From assembly GCA_003116975.1 (NCBI GenBank), contig BGKB01000061.1, positions 186,001 to 250,000 on the forward strand: DNA of 64,000 nt, written 5' to 3'. Below the pieces are notes generated by a model. That model was not told the DNA's origin. It was given only the letters and a program-made list of their open reading frames with translations, and did no database searches. Of the stretch, positions 58,279 to 64,000 are shown piece by piece (position 1 is the stretch's first letter; every line of letters starts with the position of its first letter). The position numbers were made by a program, and so were the translations under genes. The DNA is from Aurantiochytrium sp. KH105 (Eukaryota; Sar; Bigyra; Thraustochytrida; Thraustochytriidae).

Positions 58279-59241
58279 GAGACGCTGGCTGCACAAATTG
58301 CGCCAAAGAGAGCGCCTGCGGAGGATGGCGATGAGCTGCGCAACGTGACATGACCGGGCTGCCCGTCGCATCGGCATCACCATCGTCGTCGACAATTACT
58401 CGCCACACACGGAGCTGGAGCTGCAGCACAGCGAGCGATTCTTGCACGACGGGAGGTCGCCAACCGCGCCGAGGGTCAATTCTTCACGCAGCCGCAGAAT
58501 AAGGAGAAGAAGAAGATGCGCTCCGCGACCGGGTGCACGCTTGCCACGGCCCGCTGTCGCGCGCGCGGATGGACGAGATCGTCCTGTCGCAGTCGCTCGC
58601 AACGGTCGGTCGCTCGTCATCACCGTTGCCGCTCGGGGCCGCACACATCGGAATCTCCACTCGTGTGAGATCAGCAAAAGCAAGCAGCCTTGCGCTAATT
58701 TGACAGTCTGCCTACCTGCCTGCCTGCCTGAGTGAGCGAACAGCTAGCTGGTTCTTGACCCTGCGCGGTCTTCGGCGACGAGACACACGCCTCCGTGCCG
58801 CCAATGCGATGCGATGCAATGCGATGTCTCGCGATTTGCGAGGCGGTGCGAGCCCTGCAGTGCGCACGTGCAGCGCAGTGCACGTGCCCTGTGTCACGCT
58901 CAAAGGCGGTACGGCGTTCCCGGGGTGTGCGCCAGGGTGGATGGCGTAGTCCACACGGGAACACTACTGCTTTTTCCAGGTCCAGCTGGCTGTGCTGGCG
59001 CTCGCTTGTCTCGAAGTCGAGGACCTCGACGGGCACGCTATGCTATGCGAGGGGTGCTTGTCGAAAGGACTGCTTTCTGCCTGTATAACGCGCGGCTCGC
59101 CCCGGTTCGGCTCCGCGTGCCTGTCGTCGCTTGCTGCAGCTGCTGGTCGCTCGCGGTCCTTCCGTCCGGTCTCTTCTCAGGCGTCGATGGCGTCGACGGG
59201 CACAGCAGAGCAAAGCCGAACGCCTTGACCGCGCGGGAGCC

Positions 59242-60339
59242 ATGACACTGGTGGAGCACGCAGCGCGCGCGGGGACGCGCGCCCGGACCAAGGCAGGCAC
59301 CTTCCGCGACCTCAGTCTGCAGGACTTCGTCGCGCACCTGAGCGTCAAGCCGCTCGGCCGCGACGATGACGCCGGCACGGCGGCGCGCGGTGCCGACGTC
59401 TTCGAGGCGCGCAGCAACCAAGACTTTGGCTGGGGCAGGCTCTTCGGGGGCCAGCCCATGGGCCAGAGTCTGGCCGCAGCCTCGCTCACCGTGCCAGAGT
59501 CCATGACCGCGCACTGGATGAGCTGCATGTTCGTGCGCGAGGGCACGTGCGACGAGCTGCCGCGCTTCGCCGTGGAACGCGTGCGCGACGGCCGCAGCTT
59601 TGCCAGCCGCCGCGTGCGCGCCTTCCAGGGCCATGGCGATATCCTCGACATGCTCGTCAACTTTCACGTTGAGGAGCCCGGCTTTGAACACCAGGCGCGG
59701 CCCGTGCCCCCCGGGCTCGTCTCGCCCCAAGATCTCGGTCCGAATCGCGCTCGCTACGAGGCCTTTGCGAAATCGCAAGGCAAGACCATTGACGACGTTT
59801 TGCCCAAACCGGTGCAATACCTCATGCTCGATGAGGAGCAGCCCATTCTTGTGCGACCCGGCCTCTTGCGCGACGTCGCAGGAAGCCCCGAGGCGCTCGA
59901 CCCGCACCAACACAGCTGGATGAAAGTCAATGGTCCTGGCGGTAAGGCCAAGGCCGCCTTTTACGAAACCATTGCTGACGAGGAAGCGCCTGCCGACTTG
60001 CGCACCGAGCTCACGGACGAGCAGCTTTCGCAAGCCATGCTCGCTTTTATGGTTGACTTTGGCTTTCTTGGCACCTCTCTCCTTCCGCACAAAAAGAGTG
60101 TTTGGCAAAAAACTGTCATGGCCGCCTCGCTGACACACTCCATGCACTTTCACAAGCCCATCGCGTTTTGTGGTCCCGAAGATGAGGGCCCCTGGCTTCT
60201 GTTTGACCAAGAGTCGCCCTCAGCCACGACGGGTCGTGGCTTCGTTTCAGGGGAAATCTACAATGCTAACACCGGCACACTCGTTGCCACGGCTTTGCAA
60301 GAGGGTCTCGTAAGACCTGTAAGACCCAAGAAAACCTAA
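59242..60339 (+). CDS. Acyl-CoA thioesterase II (TesB/ACOT8 type, double hotdog)
   Basis: The enzyme hydrolyses acyl-CoA to free fatty acid and CoA. The 365-residue protein shows the TesB pattern: FGGQPMGQSLAAASLTV in the first hotdog, then FMVDFGFLGTSLLPH, MAASLTHSMHFHKPI, and the SGEIYNANTGTLVATALQEG end in the second. The catalytic triad positions known from E. coli TesB (Asp, Thr, Gln) are D272, S296 (Ser for Thr) and Q353, with the same 24-residue spacing between the first two; activity is therefore plausible. The C-terminus (RPVRPKKT) is not a classical SKL peroxisomal signal. The frame is open upstream only to a TTG, so I use ATG 59242. The 3' end lies inside a tandem duplication shared with ATG5. 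Confidence 0.9.
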   Translation: MTLVEHAARAGTRARTKAGTFRDLSLQDFVAHLSVKPLGRDDDAGTAARGADVFEARSNQDFGWGRLFGGQPMGQSLAAASLTVPESMTAHWMSCMFVREGTCDELPRFAVERVRDGRSFASRRVRAFQGHGDILDMLVNFHVEEPGFEHQARPVPPGLVSPQDLGPNRARYEAFAKSQGKTIDDVLPKPVQYLMLDEEQPILVRPGLLRDVAGSPEALDPHQHSWMKVNGPGGKAKAAFYETIADEEAPADLRTELTDEQLSQAMLAFMVDFGFLGTSLLPHKKSVWQKTVMAASLTHSMHFHKPIAFCGPEDEGPWLLFDQESPSATTGRGFVSGEIYNANTGTLVATALQEGLVRPVRPKKT

Positions 60340-60590
60340 CATTGTTAGTTTATAGTTTCCAATTCCAAGTACAAGGAATCACAGACACATTTGATTTCGT
60401 TTACAAGTTAATCACTGATATCGACCTGACCGCCATGCGACAGCACCTTTATCTTCTTTTCTTCTTTTTCTCCTTCCTCACGCTTCGTCAGTGTAGAGAC
60501 AAATGTACAAGAACATGTCCGCGTGCGCGAGGGCCTCGTACAGGTCCACGACGAGAGCGTCAGAAGGAACGTCAATGCTCTGGCATCGCC
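60254..60590. repeat. Tandem duplication, copy 1 (337 bp)
   Basis: Copy 1 contains the true 3' end of the thioesterase gene (from AAATCTACAATGCT), the spacer, and a truncated copy of the ATG5 3' end. It matches 60591-60927 with a few substitutions and one 1-base indel. Confidence 0.95.
60478..60590 (-). pseudogene. ATG5 3'-end remnant
   Basis: On the minus strand this fragment reads CQSIDVPSDALVV then LAHADMFLYICLYTDEA and stop, almost the same as the ATG5 C-terminus, with Gly changed to Ser. It is cut off at the duplication joint, so it has no start or upstream part. Confidence 0.9.
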
Positions 60591-60676
60591 AAATCTACAA
60601 TGCTTACACCGGCACACTCGTTGCCACGGCTTTGCAAGAGGGTCTCGTAAGACCTGTAAGACCCAAGAAAACCTAA
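60591..60676 (+). pseudogene. Thioesterase 3'-end remnant
   Basis: This fragment reads IYNAYTGTLVATALQEG then LVRPVRPKKT and stop, the last 28 codons of the thioesterase with one residue changed (Asn to Tyr). It begins exactly at the joint after the ATG5 remnant. Confidence 0.9.
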
Positions 60677-60927
60677 CTTTGTTAGTTTATAGTTTCCAAT
60701 TTCAAGTACAAGGAAATCACAGACACATTTAATCTCGTTTACAAAATAATCACTGATATCGACCTGACCGCCATGCGACAGCACCTTTATCTTCTTTTCT
60801 TCTTCTCCTCCTTTCTCATGCTTCGTCAGTGTAGAGGCAAATGTACAAGAACATGTCCGCGTGCGCGAGGGCCTCGTACAGGTCCACGACGAGAGCGTCA
60901 GAAGGAACGTCAATGCCCTGGCATCGC
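60591..60927. repeat. Tandem duplication, copy 2 (337-338 bp)
   Basis: Copy 2 contains the thioesterase remnant, the duplicated spacer and the true 3' end of ATG5. Head-to-tail arrangement with copy 1; divergence is small, so the event looks recent. Confidence 0.95.
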
Positions 60928-61685
60928 AGCTTTGTGCGTCCATCCAATCCCAAAACGTAATCGTCGACAAGTTCCTGCGCCGTTAGGCTGCTGTCCAGTG
61001 GTACAACGATTTGTTTCGAGGCCACCGTACGCAAGTTTCCTCGCTCTACGAGCTGCAGAATTCGCACTGGAGCGGCCTTTGGTACATATTCGTGCATGCG
61101 CTGCAGAACGGACCAATAGCGGTCCACCTCGCCGGCAAGAACGCTCTCCCATAGGGCGTCATCATCATGTTCTCGAAGTTCTGTAAAGGGTAGTCTTGAA
61201 TTGTAGCGCAGAAACATGCCCTGTTTAAAGAGGTGAAAGAATTCCTTGCGGGCAGCGTCCGGTCCAGGGCACGGCACAACGGGAGCCTCGGAGCTGCTCA
61301 GACCCGCGCCACGCAAATGAATCGTAATGCGAAGCGGCGCCGCGTCCCGTGGATACAGCACGTCAAATAGCGCTCCAAGGGGATATTGCCACTTGAGCGC
61401 AACGCCTTGAGCCTCGAACCAGACTTCTTGCATGCGCGCTGGAACAACCGAGGTCGTGCGCATCGCCGCCAGTTTCTCCGCCAGCGCGAACGGGAGAAAA
61501 GACTGTCGGCTTGCAAACGAGAACGCTGGGAGTGGCGCATCTTCAAAGTCCGCGTCCACTCCCTCAACGAGAACAGGAAGGCCGCCGCGCCAGCTTGCGC
61601 GTACCACACGCGGCACCTCGGCCTCCGCCTCGCCCTCGCCCGCGCCTGCACTTGCCATGACCGCGTGTCCAGAGGATATCTTCAT
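60816..61685 (-). CDS. ATG5: Autophagy protein 5
   Basis: ATG5 is conjugated to ATG12 and, with ATG16, drives lipidation of ATG8 on the growing phagophore. The 289-residue protein matches the family in order: VWFEAQGVALKWQYPLGALF, then RITIHLRGAG, FFHLFKQGMFLRYNSRLPF, VDRYWSVLQRMHEYVP and the C-terminal ubiquitin-like part RCQGIDVPSDALVVDLYEAL ending FLYICLYTDEA. The Lys in HLFKQGM (K154) aligns with the human ATG12 acceptor Lys130. Length is like human ATG5 (275). The first ATG (61685) is used; a second Met at residue 10 is equally possible. The 3' end is inside copy 2 of the tandem duplication. Confidence 0.9.
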   Translation of the reverse strand: MKISSGHAVMASAGAGEGEAEAEVPRVVRASWRGGLPVLVEGVDADFEDAPLPAFSFASRQSFLPFALAEKLAAMRTTSVVPARMQEVWFEAQGVALKWQYPLGALFDVLYPRDAAPLRITIHLRGAGLSSSEAPVVPCPGPDAARKEFFHLFKQGMFLRYNSRLPFTELREHDDDALWESVLAGEVDRYWSVLQRMHEYVPKAAPVRILQLVERGNLRTVASKQIVVPLDSSLTAQELVDDYVLGLDGRTKLRCQGIDVPSDALVVDLYEALAHADMFLYICLYTDEA

Positions 61686-61762
61686 TTGCTTGGCTTGCTT
61701 TTGTATACGCCGTAGGCCTGAAAGTCAGAGCGGCTTATCATCGCGCTTCTTCTCTTTTCTTC

Positions 61763-63157
61763 TTACAAAAAAATAAATAAAATTTTAACTGACGTCGCAC
61801 GCGCTAAGGAAACCTGCGTACGCACACAGGAAACGTCCTGCGCACGACCTCTCGTGAAGCGCCAGTTTGAAACGGCGCAGTCGGCGTTGTCTGTCGTGAG
61901 GTGCACGCTGATGTCGGTAGCGTCTTCAACTGCGTCCGAGCAGTGGCCCTTCGTTGCAAGGTCACCGCCTTTGTAAACCCCATTCGTGGAGTCAAAGCCG
62001 AAGAGCTTGTTCTCGTCTTGAAACCTATCTGGTAGAAAGGCACTGCGGTTTACCACACCACATTGTTGTGGGCGTCGAGCCAAAGCTGCAGTCGCCGTTT
62101 CCTGCGTTGGGGCAGTTCATGTAGCTCACCTCCCCGTTGACGCAAGCAGTGATGTAGAAGAACCTGTCGTCGAGGGGGATCTCTTCTAAGGCAAGGATCG
62201 TCACGTTGTCGTCGGTCATGCGGCGCGTGTTGTCAACGCACTGCTTGTGCCACGGATTGAATCGTTTCCTGTAAAAGCTTTGCGTAAGACTTCGGAAAAG
62301 AGGACTTGTTTCGTGTTTGTACCAGTCAAGGGTCGTGAATTCCCGCGCCGCTTTGCGGACGGCTGTGATGGGGAACCCCACGCCGATCGAAGCAGACACG
62401 GCGAGATCGTAGAAACCAATGCCTACATGCTCGTTTAACTTGCGCCGCGAGTCATCTCTTCCGTCGTGCGCAGACGTCAGCTTCTGCACCCACGTTTCAT
62501 TTGACCCCACGGCGCCTGAGAAGAAATGAGTGTGCACTGAACGCGTGCCCAAGTCATCGGGGGTGTACTTGTTGGTGGCAGGGCTTAGATGGCACTCACT
62601 TTTGTTATCTGCGCCAAGCATTGACGCCTTGTATGAATCATTGCCCTTTGCGCCAACCCCTTCTGTAGCAATTCGGAAGGTGTGGTTGTCCAAGTCAAGG
62701 AGAATGTCGTCTCTATTACCGGAGTCGAGCCTGCATCCAAAATTGTTTTCGAGGTTGCAAAGCTGCGCGCTAGCAGTTGGAACAAGGCCAAGGCGAGTCT
62801 TGATCGTGTAATACCTGCGCGAGTTGTCTGTTGCAAGGCACCAAGGGCGGCTGTCACAAAACGCGCTGCACGCGACTCCAGTGTATCAACGCCGCTCGCG
62901 GTGATCTGAACTTCCTCAAGCGCGAAGACATCCATGCGCGTCTGCCCGTCATCGCCGGATCCAAGTCCAAGGTCTTTTGGGTAGTCCTCCAACACGCACT
63001 TCGCTTCCGAAGGAAAAAATTGCAACAAACACAAAAGGGGAACTAGCAGCAGCAGCAGTAGCATCAACATGATGACGATGATGATGATGATGGCGGTACA
63101 AAGCGCGCGCGCAATCTGACTAACTTTATGGGTCTTAGATATATCGACACTGGGCAT
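61763..63157 (-). pseudogene. Frameshifted gene for a signal-anchored Cys-containing ectoprotein
   Basis: From ATG 63157 the protein begins with a signal-anchor (IIIIIVIMLMLLLLLLVPLL, about 23-45) and a polar ectodomain (KCVLEDYPKDLGLGSGDDG). Near 62880-62925 the coding signal moves to another frame (ACSAFCDSRPWCLATDNSRR, then YYTIKTRLGLVPTA and FYDLAVSASIGVGFPI). Near 62050-62080 it returns to the first frame (FLPDRFQDENKLFGFDSTN). Both shifts look like single-base indels and together restore the frame. No GTAAGT/GTGAGT donor explains either. It is therefore a pseudogene or a sequence with indel errors. The family is not recognised; a secreted or extracellular sensor-type domain is only a guess. 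It is divergent from the next gene, with 83 bp between their ATGs. Confidence 0.55.
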
Positions 63158-63240
63158 GTAGATGAGAGAGGGAGGGAGAGAAGAGATCGAGAATTCGAAT
63201 AATCGAAGCCGGGTGGCGTCATACTAGTTTGGCCTGCCCC

Positions 63241-64000
63241 ATGTTTTCCATCCTCTGTCTATGGGCGTACGCCTTTAAACCATGGGCACGCTTGTTCACT
63301 GTGGTGGGACTTTCAATCCTTTTATCAACGACGTGCTACTCGCTGCCCTTCGTGAGCAATGAGCTTTTTTACTTTGACGATGGGACAGACGTCCGTGTCA
63401 AGGTAGCGGGCGTCTCTTGGATCCACGGCGTCATGGGCGTTGAGCGCGCGGTCCATATTCTGTGTGCTGCCATCGTGTGTGCTAGCTTGGTACAGGTGCC
63501 GCTCCCTCAGGAAGAGGTCGACGAAGAGGATGGATCCGTCGAAGAAGCCAAACAGGCAGGGGGCGTCTTCAACGCCCTGCTGGAGAGATACGCACATGGC
63601 CGTTTTCCTGCTCAATGTCTGCGGCATCAACAGGAATAGGCTCTCAGAGGTAATAATCAGAGGCGACTTTGTTGAAACACACTTTCACGTTTCAGCAAAA
63701 GAAGCAACTGCTTTCGTAAGGCACGCGTTGCTCATTGTGCGCATGGCCTTTTTCGCCATGGGTCTTGGGGCAGCCGCTCTCAATATGACCACACTCCGGC
63801 CGGTCCCGATTGGCTTTTCAGACAAGGCCCTGGCTCGATGCGCTGGTGCACTTGTCTTCGTCTTTCAGTTTGGGATCATCACCGCCAACTTTGTCACCAT
63901 GCACCCGCACATTTTGGCGGAAGCCGTGTCAGACAGGGTCGACTCTTCGACGCTTCGAGACCGCCACACCGAGTTTATCTTGGACGCCTGCATCGACTGG
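63241..64000 (+). pseudogene. Partial, frameshifted multipass membrane protein gene
   Basis: From ATG 63241 the first frame encodes membrane spans (about 9-26 and 73-91: ARLFTVVGLSILLSTTCYSL; GVERAVHILCAAIVCASL), then an acidic loop, and stops at 63639. Around 63585-63600 the coding signal moves by one frame and stays open to the window end (THMAVFLLNVCGINRNRLSE, AFVRHALLIVRMAFFAMGLG, AGALVFVFQFGIITANFVTM). The two parts look like one protein broken by a single-base indel. No intron signal is visible. The family is unknown. The gene continues past the window. Confidence 0.5.

Larger units (their letters stand above)
55957..59241. other. Long intergenic region, GC-rich then repeat-bearing
   Basis: The region spans 3.3 kb between the kinase gene (minus) and the thioesterase gene (plus). 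It starts very GC-rich (to about 57300), followed by AT-richer sequence (57360-57560). Beyond that it has microsatellites, listed separately. Long ORFs here (56557-57504 plus; 57745-58023 minus) are Arg/Ala/Ser-rich with no domain. I recognise no RNA gene, so apart from the two promoters I see no gene. Confidence 0.45.

Noticed and set aside
59038..60210. 390-codon minus-strand ORF opposite the thioesterase
   Set aside because: The plus strand has clear TesB motifs; the antisense has none.
59242..60339. Possible loss of the catalytic Asp in the thioesterase (SLTHS where TesB has an Asp two residues after the Thr)
   Set aside because: Counting from the C-terminal Gln and the 24-residue spacing shows that the TesB catalytic residues fall on D272, S296 and Q353, all present or conservatively replaced. 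The Asp in the LDHS-type motif is not the catalytic one.
1..64000. tRNA, rRNA, CRISPR, transposon or viral insertions
   Set aside because: I found no T-loop/A-box-like pairs, spaced identical repeats, transposase or reverse transcriptase motifs in the gaps or frames.

Overview
The window reads as a gene-dense, intron-poor eukaryotic nuclear segment. It holds about 20 protein-coding genes in 64 kb, several of them very long single-exon ORFs (3116, 2383, about 1694, 1284 and 1032 codons). Promoters are CpG-rich and many genes carry low-complexity acidic or polyglutamine tracts. One short spliceosomal intron can be inferred. The mix of a multipass calpain-like giant, a cyclic-nucleotide-dependent AGC kinase on one chain, a centriolar C2CD3 homologue, Hsp33 and ATG5 fits a flagellated protist. 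A labyrinthulomycete (thraustochytrid) stramenopile is my best inference from genome style; it is not proven by the sequence.

Layout, left to right: dolichol-phosphate mannosyltransferase (3' part, +); CSB/ERCC6-type SNF2 ATPase (-); MRG15/Eaf3 chromatin protein (+); Hsp33 redox chaperone with a 47-nt intron (-), divergent from a 54-codon ORF (+); RBM34/Nop12-like RNA-binding protein (+); TCF25/Rqc1 (-); large alpha/beta hydrolase (+); giant multipass C2/calpain-like/WW protein whose protease core has lost Cys and His (-); unknown MG-starting protein (+); RCC1-repeat protein with an organelle-type presequence (+); inositol polyphosphate 5-phosphatase (-); C2CD3-like centriole protein (+); coiled-coil protein (-); unknown multipass membrane protein (+); thiamine pyrophosphokinase (-); homeodomain protein (-); PKG-like kinase (-); TesB/ACOT8-type thioesterase (+); ATG5 (-). 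The right end has two frame-broken genes, one secreted or membrane-anchored (-) and one multipass (+) running off the edge.

Neighbours mostly alternate strands, giving convergent pairs 90-400 bp apart and divergent pairs sharing GC-rich promoters. These are housekeeping and signalling genes with no visible operon logic or shared pathway. The strongest oddities are the catalytically dead calpain core, the cAMP-type residues in a PKG-shaped kinase, a 337-bp tandem duplication across the convergent TesB/ATG5 3' ends, and a cluster of frameshifts in the last 2.3 kb. No tRNA, rRNA, CRISPR array, transposase or prophage feature was recognised.
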